DNA from: Thalassotalea euphylliae
Lineage (GTDB): Bacteria; Pseudomonadota; Gammaproteobacteria; Enterobacterales; Alteromonadaceae
Assembly (NCBI RefSeq): GCF_003390335.1
Contig: NZ_QUOU01000001.1
Span: 1,612,001 to 1,676,000 of the forward strand
Length of the DNA: 64,000 nt
Direction of reading: 5' to 3'
Shown here: positions 26,484-34,592 of the stretch, one piece after another
Position numbering within the stretch: the first letter of the stretch is position 1
Layout: every line of letters starts with the position of its first letter
Translations under genes and position numbers: made by a program
The notes under the pieces: generated by a model
The model's database searches: none
What the model saw: the letters and a program-made list of their open reading frames with translations, nothing else
Told to the model about the DNA's origin: nothing

Positions 26484-27839
26484 CTAGTCTTTTAAATGAT
26501 GAAAATCGATATTTTCAAGCTCTTTGCCAGCATCTAAATTATGATAAGTGTCTGATTCAAATTGCCCCTCAGATTTGCCTACCACTAGCGATACCATGCT
26601 ATCACCTGTGACATTCACTGCGGTTCTTGTCATATCCAATAATCGATCCACGCCGATGATCAGGGCAATACCTTCGACCGGTAAACCAACTTGCTCCAAC
26701 ACCATCGCCAGCATGATTAAACCGACACCGGGTACACCAGCTGTACCAATCGAAGCCAAAGTCGCAGTTAATACCACCATTAGGTAATCAACCAGTGTTA
26801 AATCTTGACTAAACACTTGTGCGATAAATACAGTGGCAACCCCCTGCATAATTGCCGTGCCGTCCATATTGATGGTGGCGCCAAGCGGCACAGTAAACGA
26901 GGCGATGGAGTTTTTAACGCCCATTTTTTTAGTCGCTGTTTCTAACGTTACCGGAATAGTGGCATTACTACTTGATGTTGAGAATGCGAAAATAGCGGCT
27001 TCGCGCATTTTGCGAAGGAATATTGCAGGATTTAAACCTGTGAAGAGTTTTAGTAGTGCAGAGTAGGTAACAAGGCCGTGAATCACTAAAGCGAAAAAGA
27101 CGACCATAAAGTACTTAATTAAATTGCCGAACGTGTCGATTGATAGGTCAGTAAATAGTCCTGCCAATAAGCAGAAAACACCGTAAGGCGCAATATTCAT
27201 TAATATCGTAACTAGGCGCATAATGACGACGTTCAGGTCTTCAAAAATCGCCGAAACACGCTCGCCGGCTTGGCCAGATAAGGCAATCGCAATACCGAAC
27301 AGCAATGCGAAGACAATTACTTGCAACATATTACCTTCGGCAAATGCAGCAAACGGGTTACTGGGGAACATATTGATAATGGTTTGCGCCAGAGATGGCG
27401 CTTCACGGCTCGCAAAGGTGGTATCTGCAGCCATATTGACCCCTTCACCTGGGCTTATAACGAGCGCCAGTGTCATCGCAAAACTAATCGCGATAGCCGT
27501 TGTAATTAAGTAAAGACCAACGGCTTTACCACCGATTTTGCCCAGTTTAGAAGTGTCTTTTAAGGAACAAGTACCGCAAATTAGCGATACAAACACTAAG
27601 GGAACGACTAGCATTTGCAAGCTAGCGATAAAAATCTTACCGACAACTTCAAATACGCCGTCAACCAAGAAACCGCGTAGCGAGAAGTCAAATAAGCCGA
27701 GCGGGATAACAAAATCTTTGCCGTTAGGCATCAACCATTGTAATAAAGCACCAAGCAGGATGCCGGAGATCATTGCAATGACAATACGGCGTGTCAGGTT
27801 TGAACTTTGATCAGATGACATGGTAATGAATACAACCAT
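26484..27839 (-). CDS. Dicarboxylate/amino acid:cation symporter (DAACS family)
   Basis: A multi-span inner-membrane carrier of 451 residues related to GltP/GltT/DctA, coupling Na+ or H+ to uptake of glutamate, aspartate or C4-dicarboxylates. The family hallmarks are present: a Ser-rich re-entrant loop (FAFSTSSSNATIPVT), GATINMDGTA and the C-terminal DRLLDMTRTAVNVTGD. The true start may be the ATG at 27821 (MSSDQSSNLTRR), which looks more family-like; neither start has a clear ribosome site. Substrate cannot be assigned. Confidence 0.88.
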   Translation of the reverse strand: MVVFITMSSDQSSNLTRRIVIAMISGILLGALLQWLMPNGKDFVIPLGLFDFSLRGFLVDGVFEVVGKIFIASLQMLVVPLVFVSLICGTCSLKDTSKLGKIGGKAVGLYLITTAIAISFAMTLALVISPGEGVNMAADTTFASREAPSLAQTIINMFPSNPFAAFAEGNMLQVIVFALLFGIAIALSGQAGERVSAIFEDLNVVIMRLVTILMNIAPYGVFCLLAGLFTDLSIDTFGNLIKYFMVVFFALVIHGLVTYSALLKLFTGLNPAIFLRKMREAAIFAFSTSSSNATIPVTLETATKKMGVKNSIASFTVPLGATINMDGTAIMQGVATVFIAQVFSQDLTLVDYLMVVLTATLASIGTAGVPGVGLIMLAMVLEQVGLPVEGIALIIGVDRLLDMTRTAVNVTGDSMVSLVVGKSEGQFESDTYHNLDAGKELENIDFHHLKD

Positions 27840-28007
27840 TTATTGTTATAGAAATTTGGTTGTAAGAGTAACAGTTAAATTTATTTGAAAAAACAAAATT
27901 AATTGCTGAACTGGTCGGGCTTTTTGTATTTAGGTAGTGACGTTTTCGATCTTTATCAGTTAAGATGGATGCGATCTATAATAAAAAACGTTCATGGAGA
28001 TGACAGT

Positions 28008-30473
28008 ATGGAACTGTTTCGACGCTTAAGTTTTGCCATGGCGCTGTTAACCTTAGTCGGTTGTGGCGGTGGTGATGGAGGTCTAAGTTCAGAAGGAAAC
28101 CCAGATTCTGGCAATAATGGTAGTAACAGCGATACTACACTCAGCATTTCAATTTCAACCACTGATATATCCAGTCAAAACCCCGCAACCGTCAGCGCGA
28201 CTTTGCTAACCGGCTCTACTCCTGTGTCAGGCCAAGTTGTCACATTTACAACGACTCTTGGTGTCTTATCTCCGCAATCTGGAACGGCATTAACTAATGC
28301 CGAGGGCATAGCAACGATAACGCTTACCGCTGGCGACTCCAGAGGTGCCGGAACCGTTACTGCACAAGTCGAGGAATTTAACGTCACAGATACGGTGAGC
28401 TTTACTACCCAAGGTGATGACTCTGGTAGCGTTGGAGATATTAGCATCACACTACGGTTAGTTGATGCTGATGGCAATGAGACCGATACCATAACGGCAG
28501 CCAGCCCCGGAAGAATTATTGCCGATGTTAACGGGATAACATCGCCCGTGATTGTAGACTTCAGCACGGTCGATAATATTGGTCAAATTCCCGTTGCTAA
28601 AGCGGTGACTGATGATAGCAACCAAGCCAGCGTTGATATTTTTGCTGGTAGCGAAGTAGGAGCGGGCATAGTTACTGTTTCTATTGATGCGGATGACATT
28701 GACGCATCAGCGGATATTTTGGTTATCGTCGGTGCTACTGATGTTCGCATGGGAAGTGGTGATCCATTTGTCGAAGGTCAAGCGGAGCTGAGTTTGGCTC
28801 AAATTTCGGCCGGTGGGACGACTGCTGTTTCCGTGCATGTTGTCGATGATGACGGCCAACCTTTTAACGAAACGATTGATGTGCAATTTTCATCTGGCTG
28901 TTCTAGCCTAAGCACGCCAACAGCGACTTTGAGTTCACCTGTACCAACGTTAAATGGTGTTGCTACTAGCATATACCTAGCCAGAGGTTGTGTTGGTGAT
29001 GACACCATAAATGTAACCGCTAACGCTGGTGGGGTTAATCTCACAGCGATTGCAACCGTAAATGTGCTACCAGCGGATGTGGGTAGCATTAAATTTGAGT
29101 CAGCAACCCCTGAAAATATTGCAATTTTGGGTACTGGAAACGATGAGAGTTCGACGGTCGTCTTCCAAGTACTAGACACAAATGGCAACCCAGTTAATAA
29201 TCAGCTCGTCAATTTCTCGCTTAATACCGAAACGGGAGGTGTTGAACTTATCCCTGAGTCAGCGACAACCGATATTAATGGTCAAGTGCAAACGGTTGTA
29301 AACTCAGGTACTGTTGCAACCACGGTTCGGGTGAAAGCGGCAATAGATGGTTCAAGTCCAGAAATCGCAACGCAATCCAGCTTATTGGTTGTCTCAACGG
29401 GCATTCCAGATCAAGACAGCATGAGCTTATCTGCATCTTCATTGAATCCGGAAGCTTGGCAGTTCGATGGTGAAGAATTAGCGGGTGTACAAGTTAATAT
29501 TTTGATGGCAGATGCGTTTAATAACCCAGTGCCTGATGGCACAGCCGTTAATTTTACCACCGAGGGGGGCTCAATAGATCCTTCTTGTGTGACTCAAAAT
29601 GGCGGTTGTTCAGTGACTTGGCGAGGCCAACAACCTCGACCTGAGGGGGAATTATTAACGAGTGAAGTTTGCTATTTGGACGATTTTACGAATATCCCCC
29701 GTAGTTGTGCCAACACTGTGAATACACTTGGTCAAAAATTTGGTGGTCGAGCAACGATCTTGGCGACGGCAATTGGTGAAGAGTCCTTCCCAGATTTAAA
29801 CGGTAATGGCCGTTTTGATGCTAGTGAAATGTCATCTTTTGTGGGGGGAACTGATGTTAGTGGCGAAGTATTTGACGTAAAAGAAGCGTTTGTCGATCAC
29901 AACGAAGATGGTGTGTATAACCCTGGTGAGCCAGGTGGCAATAATACCAATAATAGCGGTGCCCAAGAGGAGTTCGTTGACTTCAATAGTGATGGCTCTT
30001 TTACGCAAAACGATAGACTCTACAATGGTGTGTTATGCTCGGTACCTGCTCATGCAGGCTGCTCGACGGATAAACAGTCTGTCAATGTTAGAAGTTCTTT
30101 AGTACTTGTTATGTCAGGCAGTGACCCCTACTTTTCAGTGGCTAGCCCTAACTTCGGTGCAGCAGAGCCTGATGGAAGTAGAGAAATATCTATTGGTGTT
30201 GAAGCTATTGCTTCTGTTGGGGTGATTATTGCTGACTTGCACAACCAGCCGATGCCCGCTGGCACAACAATTACGTTCAACGTCACAGGGGACGCAAGTT
30301 TGATTGGGCAAAGCAGTTTTACTATGTCTAGCACAAACCGAAATGGTGGGCTTGCTTATGGCGCAAATATCAAAGCAGGCGAAGAACCTGGCGGTGCTCA
30401 ACTCGATATTTCGATAGAAACGCCTAATGGTGTAGGTCATGTATTACCTATTACCATTAATATAACGCCGTAG
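28008..30473 (+). CDS. Ig-like repeat surface lipoprotein with Ca-binding-like loops
   Basis: An 821-residue lipoprotein. The start at 28008 follows GGAG (27995-27998) by 9 bases, and the product opens with a short signal ending LVGC, then a Gly/Asn/Ser linker. Several repeats of about 90-100 residues resemble bacterial Ig-like (Big_1/invasin-type) domains, recognisable by the recurring VxFTTxxGxLxxxSGxAxTNAxGxAxxTLTAG pattern. Around 29793-30017 three acidic loops, DLNGNGRFDASE, DHNEDGVYNPGE and DFNSDGSFTQND, look like EF-hand/dockerin-type calcium loops. Probably displayed on the outer membrane; ligand unknown. A TATAAT at 27977-27982 may be its -10. Confidence 0.78.
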   Translation: MELFRRLSFAMALLTLVGCGGGDGGLSSEGNPDSGNNGSNSDTTLSISISTTDISSQNPATVSATLLTGSTPVSGQVVTFTTTLGVLSPQSGTALTNAEGIATITLTAGDSRGAGTVTAQVEEFNVTDTVSFTTQGDDSGSVGDISITLRLVDADGNETDTITAASPGRIIADVNGITSPVIVDFSTVDNIGQIPVAKAVTDDSNQASVDIFAGSEVGAGIVTVSIDADDIDASADILVIVGATDVRMGSGDPFVEGQAELSLAQISAGGTTAVSVHVVDDDGQPFNETIDVQFSSGCSSLSTPTATLSSPVPTLNGVATSIYLARGCVGDDTINVTANAGGVNLTAIATVNVLPADVGSIKFESATPENIAILGTGNDESSTVVFQVLDTNGNPVNNQLVNFSLNTETGGVELIPESATTDINGQVQTVVNSGTVATTVRVKAAIDGSSPEIATQSSLLVVSTGIPDQDSMSLSASSLNPEAWQFDGEELAGVQVNILMADAFNNPVPDGTAVNFTTEGGSIDPSCVTQNGGCSVTWRGQQPRPEGELLTSEVCYLDDFTNIPRSCANTVNTLGQKFGGRATILATAIGEESFPDLNGNGRFDASEMSSFVGGTDVSGEVFDVKEAFVDHNEDGVYNPGEPGGNNTNNSGAQEEFVDFNSDGSFTQNDRLYNGVLCSVPAHAGCSTDKQSVNVRSSLVLVMSGSDPYFSVASPNFGAAEPDGSREISIGVEAIASVGVIIADLHNQPMPAGTTITFNVTGDASLIGQSSFTMSSTNRNGGLAYGANIKAGEEPGGAQLDISIETPNGVGHVLPITINITP

Positions 30474-30504
30474 CGTCAATACTTACCACTAGAAATAAGA
30501 GAAG

Positions 30505-30530
30505 AGCCCCACTTTGACTGGGGCTTTTTA
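30505..30530 (+). terminator. Terminator after the Ig-like lipoprotein gene
   Basis: AGCCCCA (30505-30511) pairs with TGGGGCT (30519-30525), followed by a T run. Confidence 0.8.
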
Positions 30531-30573
30531 TTAGAAGAATACACTAATTAACAAACTATCCCGGCTGTTAACC

Positions 30574-30804
30574 TTGCTTACTTTTAAAGTATCTGTATAA
30601 TGCGCGCCTCAATCTTATCGGCTCAATTAATCGTACTGTTTAACAGTGAATGTCGGTAATGATGTCGAATTTCGTAGGGGTTATATCCGCCCAATAGACT
30701 TGCCTTGTTCAGCGAAAACGCTGTCCTTTCGAATGTGCCTCAAGTCTTCTTGGTGGTTTCCTCAAAGTTGTATCGCAGGACTTCCTGCCAAGAGATAAAA
30801 AATT
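30574..30804 (+). promoter_or_regulatory. deaD promoter and long structured leader
   Basis: TTGCTT (30574-30579), 16 bases, TATAAT (30596-30601) followed by a GCGCG discriminator, giving a leader of about 195 bases before deaD. Just before the ribosome site, GCAGGA (30775-30780) pairs with TCCTGC (30783-30788), and AAGAGA (30790-30795) is the likely Shine-Dalgarno. Long leaders on deaD/csdA are known in E. coli and are tied to cold and autogenous control; no exact E. coli cold-box was found. Confidence 0.55.
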
Positions 30805-32574
30805 ATGAGTGAACAGAACAATGCCGTTATCGGCTTTGATGCGTTAGGCTTGCCTGAAAATATCCTTTCAGCCTTAAATAAGCTTGGCTTTGAATCAGCA
30901 ACCGCTATTCAAGCGCAAACGATTCCACCACTTCTAGATGGTCGTGACGTACTTGGTGAAGCGCAAACTGGTACAGGTAAAACGGCGGCATTTAGTTTGC
31001 CGGCGCTTGCTGCCATTGATCCTAGCGTTCGCAAGCCTCAGTTAATGGTGCTCGCGCCAACGCGTGAGTTAGCGATTCAAGTTGCTGAAGCCATTGAATC
31101 ATTTTCTGCCAACATTAAAGGTTTACGCGTCGCTACCCTATACGGTGGCCAATCATATGGTCCGCAATTCCAGCAGTTAGAGCGCGGCGCACAAGTTGTT
31201 GTTGGTACGCCGGGTCGATTAATGGATCACTTGCGTCGTAAGAGCTTAAAACTCAATGAACTCAAGCTTTGTGTGTTAGACGAAGCTGATGAAATGCTTA
31301 ACATGGGCTTCTTGGAAGATATCGAGTGGATCCTTGAGCATTTAAACGACGATACGCAAATGGCGTTATTCTCTGCCACTATGCCACCCGCCATTCGTAA
31401 AGTGGCAAATCGTTTCTTGACGGATCCTGAGCATGTCAAGATTGCGGCAGTGAAAAAAGCGAAAGCCAATATCGAACAGTATGCTTGGAAAGTCAGTGGT
31501 ATCAATAAATTAACGGCGTTAGAGCGTATCGCTGAAACGTTTGATTACGATGCCATGATTATTTTCGTACGGACACGTAACGATACCGTTGAAGTGGCAG
31601 AAAAATTAGAGCGCCAAGGTTACCCGGCGGTTGCGTTAAACGGTGATATGAACCAAGCGCAGCGCGAGCGCACAGTTGATCAAATCAAGAGCGGTCATTC
31701 GTCAATTCTTATCGCGACAGACGTTGTCGCCCGTGGTCTAGATATTCCTCGTATTGACTTAGTCATTAACTACGATCTACCGGGTGATAATGAGTCATAT
31801 GTTCACCGTATTGGCCGTACGGGTCGAGCGGGTCGCAGCGGCACGGCAATTTCTTTTGTTCGCCCAAGAGAAATGTACCAATTACGTCACTACGAGCGCT
31901 TAACCTCAGGTGTTATTAACCCATTTGAATTACCAAGTATTCAAGAAATTGGCAAAGCGCGTATCGAGAAAACCAAACAGCAGTTGCTTGACGTTATTGG
32001 ATCAAAGGAACTTGACGGCATGCGTGCTATTATCGAGCAGATGGCCGAAGCATCAGAAGCGTCAATGACTGATTTAGCTGCAGCATTGCTTTACTTAAAG
32101 CAATTAAAACAACCGCTTCAGCCAAAAGAAGATCCAAAACCGCGTCGCGAATTTGACCGTAACGATCGCAATGACCGTGGCCGTGATGGCCGCCGTCGCG
32201 ATATGCGTGATGGCCGAGGTCAACGCGGTGAGCGCGATGGTCGCGGTGAACGTGCGCCGCGTAAAGCAAAACCAGTACGTAATGATATTGACTGGCAAAC
32301 TTATCGCTTAGAGGTCGGTAAAGAGCACGGTGCTAAGCCGGGGGATATCGTCGGCGCAATTGCTAACGAAATTTCACTAGATAGCAGTTATATCGGTGCG
32401 ATTAACTTGCACGAGCGTCATAGCTTTGTCCAGTTACCGAAAGGTATGCCAACGGCTTCGTTCAAGCAGTTAAAGCGCGTTCGTATTCGTCGTCAAGCGT
32501 TAGAGATTTCAGTAGCAGACGCCCCTGTTGTCACTGAACGTCCAAAACGTCGTGAGCGTCGCAACAACGACTAA
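30805..32574 (+). CDS. deaD: DEAD-box RNA helicase DeaD/CsdA
   Basis: ATP-dependent RNA helicase of 589 residues involved in ribosome assembly and mRNA decay in the cold. Q motif FESATAIQAQTIP, motif I AQTGTGKT, motif II DEAD, motif III SAT, motif VI HRIGRTGRAG are all intact. A C-terminal Arg/Asp/Gly-rich tract (about 445-490) precedes a DbpA-like RNA-binding domain (IDWQTYRLEVGKEHGAKPGDIVGAI) and a basic tail, the arrangement of DeaD rather than of SrmB or RhlB. A terminator follows. Confidence 0.93.
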   Translation: MSEQNNAVIGFDALGLPENILSALNKLGFESATAIQAQTIPPLLDGRDVLGEAQTGTGKTAAFSLPALAAIDPSVRKPQLMVLAPTRELAIQVAEAIESFSANIKGLRVATLYGGQSYGPQFQQLERGAQVVVGTPGRLMDHLRRKSLKLNELKLCVLDEADEMLNMGFLEDIEWILEHLNDDTQMALFSATMPPAIRKVANRFLTDPEHVKIAAVKKAKANIEQYAWKVSGINKLTALERIAETFDYDAMIIFVRTRNDTVEVAEKLERQGYPAVALNGDMNQAQRERTVDQIKSGHSSILIATDVVARGLDIPRIDLVINYDLPGDNESYVHRIGRTGRAGRSGTAISFVRPREMYQLRHYERLTSGVINPFELPSIQEIGKARIEKTKQQLLDVIGSKELDGMRAIIEQMAEASEASMTDLAAALLYLKQLKQPLQPKEDPKPRREFDRNDRNDRGRDGRRRDMRDGRGQRGERDGRGERAPRKAKPVRNDIDWQTYRLEVGKEHGAKPGDIVGAIANEISLDSSYIGAINLHERHSFVQLPKGMPTASFKQLKRVRIRRQALEISVADAPVVTERPKRRERRNND

Positions 32575-32615
32575 TTAAGACTAAGGCTTTTAAGCCTTAC
32601 GCTAAAATAGATTCG

Positions 32616-32651
32616 AAAAGGTGCTGCTAGCTAGGCTACAGCACCTTTTTT
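32616..32651 (+). terminator. Terminator after deaD
   Basis: AAAAGGTGCTG (32616-32626) pairs with CAGCACCTTTT (32639-32649), followed by T. Confidence 0.85.
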
Positions 32652-32792
32652 AATACCCTTCTTCAGCGTTCAGCATCAGAACACCTGCCTTTGCTAATGC
32701 CATTCCAGCCGCCTTATGTGCAAGTTTATTCACTTTCTTTAGCGAACCTAGTTACTCACTATCCGAGCTAAATTGGTGACTAAATATTTAGG

Positions 32793-32810
32793 TGTAACTT
32801 TAACTTTACA
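32793..32810 (+). promoter_or_regulatory. TyrR-like operator upstream of hppD
   Basis: TGTAAC-TTTAAC-TTTACA matches the TyrR box TGTAAA-N6-TTTACA with one mismatch. It lies about 170 bases before hppD, a tyrosine-catabolism gene, within a 400-base gene-free stretch (32575-32982) that otherwise holds the deaD terminator and imprecise GGCTAG-type repeats near 32815-32845. Confidence 0.55.
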
Positions 32811-32982
32811 GCCTGGCTACAGAGCCTAGCTAGGCTGGCTAGGTGTTAACCAGTTTTTTAGCAAAACCAACGTATCGCATGATTTACATGACCAGATTTC
32901 GCTTAGCTACCAGTTAGCTTCTCTCCACAGACTTTCCGTGAATAATAAAGGGAAAGGTACAACAGGTCACAGAGAGATAATA

Positions 32983-34026
32983 ATGAACGACGCTGCGAAC
33001 CCACTGAAATTATGTGGTATTGAATTTACAGAATATGCGACGCCTGACAGCGATTTTATGGAGAAGGCTTTTTACGGTTTTGGTTTTTCAAAAACCAAAA
33101 AGTTTAAAGGCCGTGATATCGACTATTTCAACCAGAACGATATTCATTTCTTATTGAATAATGAGCAATCAGGTTTTTCAAAAGAGTTTGCGAAAAGCCA
33201 TGGCCCAGCAATTTGTTCAATGGGCTGGCGAGTAGAAGATGCCGAGTTTGCGTTTGAGCAAGCGATTAAACGCGGGGCAAAATCTGCCGTAAATGCGGCT
33301 AATAAGCTGCCATATCCCGCGATTTATGGCATTGGTGACAGTTTGATTTATTTTATTGACCGTTTTGGTCCGCATGAGTCAATTTATCAAGATGACTTTG
33401 AAGCGCACCCAGCACCTGTGCTTGTGCAAGACAAAGGCTTTAAAGCGGTCGATCATTTAACCAACAATGTTTATCAAGGCACTATGGAAAAGTGGGCGAA
33501 TTTCTACAAAGAGGTCTTTGGCTTTACGGAAGTGCGTTATTTCGATATTAAAGGTGAGAAAACGGCGCTTGTCTCTTATGCCTTGCAATCGCCTTGTGGT
33601 AATTTTTCGATCCCCATCAACGAAGGCAAGGGCACCAATAACAACCAAATCGATGAGTACTTGGATGAGTACAATGGCCCAGGCGTTCAACATTTGGCCT
33701 TTATTACCGATGATTTAGTGAGCTCGTTAGATAAAATTGATAGCGAGATTATCGATACGCTCAATATTGTGCCTGAGTATTACGATGATGTATTCAAGCG
33801 AATTCCCTGGGTGAAAGAAGATCACGAGCGCATTCGTCAACACCAAATCTTGGTGGATAGCCAAAAAGAAAACTCTTATTTATTACAAATATTCACCAAA
33901 AATATTTTTGGCCCGATTTTTATCGAAATGATCCAGCGTGTTGACGATAAAGGTTTTGGTGAAGGTAACTTTACCGCCTTGTTTAAGTCGATAGAGCTAA
34001 ACCAAATGGAACGAGGGGTGCTTTAG
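32983..34026 (+). CDS. hppD: 4-hydroxyphenylpyruvate dioxygenase
   Basis: A 347-residue Fe(II) dioxygenase that converts 4-hydroxyphenylpyruvate to homogentisate in tyrosine breakdown. The start at 32983 (AGAGAG upstream) is preferred over 32938 because the family begins near NPLKLCGIEFTEY. Metal ligands are visible as His in AVDHLTNNV, His in GVQHLAF and Glu in FIEMIQR near the C-terminus. It is flanked by terminators and homogentisate dioxygenase is not adjacent, so the rest of the pathway is elsewhere. Homogentisate can also polymerise to pyomelanin in marine bacteria. Confidence 0.93.
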   Translation: MNDAANPLKLCGIEFTEYATPDSDFMEKAFYGFGFSKTKKFKGRDIDYFNQNDIHFLLNNEQSGFSKEFAKSHGPAICSMGWRVEDAEFAFEQAIKRGAKSAVNAANKLPYPAIYGIGDSLIYFIDRFGPHESIYQDDFEAHPAPVLVQDKGFKAVDHLTNNVYQGTMEKWANFYKEVFGFTEVRYFDIKGEKTALVSYALQSPCGNFSIPINEGKGTNNNQIDEYLDEYNGPGVQHLAFITDDLVSSLDKIDSEIIDTLNIVPEYYDDVFKRIPWVKEDHERIRQHQILVDSQKENSYLLQIFTKNIFGPIFIEMIQRVDDKGFGEGNFTALFKSIELNQMERGVL

Positions 34027-34065
34027 TCTGTTTGTTCGCAGATCGCTTACTGAACTCATTCACCT

Positions 34066-34092
34066 AAAAAAGCCGGCATTGCCAGCTTTTTT
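34066..34092 (+). terminator. Terminator after hppD
   Basis: AAAAAAGC (34066-34073) pairs with GCTTTTTT with an inner GGC/GCC pair and one mismatch, ending in a T run. Confidence 0.75.
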
Positions 34093-34592
34093 GTCCTCTT
34101 ATGCCAAGTTAATTCGACCTTCGCTTATTTCTTCACAAATTTCGCCAATCGCATAGTGTTAGTAAAAGTAATACATTTTATGCTGCCATTCGTTATATTC
34201 ACTAGCAAACATCTCGGCAGCAGCTGTCGTTAACGCCTAATTGGCCGCTCTTGCGTAATGTTTGTTAGTTTTCTGGTTAGAAATCTAACTGATTTAATTT
34301 TATTATCAATCGGCTCTTAAATTTTTCATCAAAGTCGATTATGATGCGCGAAAACTGGTGGATATTATAATCAAATAAAGCATTTAAGCTGGCGAAAGTG
34401 AATAAATACTTGTCACCTTGCATAATTATGGATATATCTACTAATAATTATTTACACGATATTTAAGACAAACTTTATCTGCCTCGCGTCAAAGTTAGTC
34501 CAGTTGTAGCTCGCACACACCTTAACTTTTTCGACGGCGTTAAATCGCTTACACATAAAATGTCGGCTGTCTAAGCAGGAATTAGAAACTAT
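34093..34592 (+). other. 500-base intergenic region upstream of topA
   Basis: No convincing gene. Possible promoters are TTAAAT (34317-34322)-17-TATGAT (34340-34345) with a GCGCG discriminator, and an isolated TATAAT at 34366-34371. If used, topA would have a leader of more than 200 bases. topA promoters are typically supercoiling-sensitive; nothing here proves that. Confidence 0.4.
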
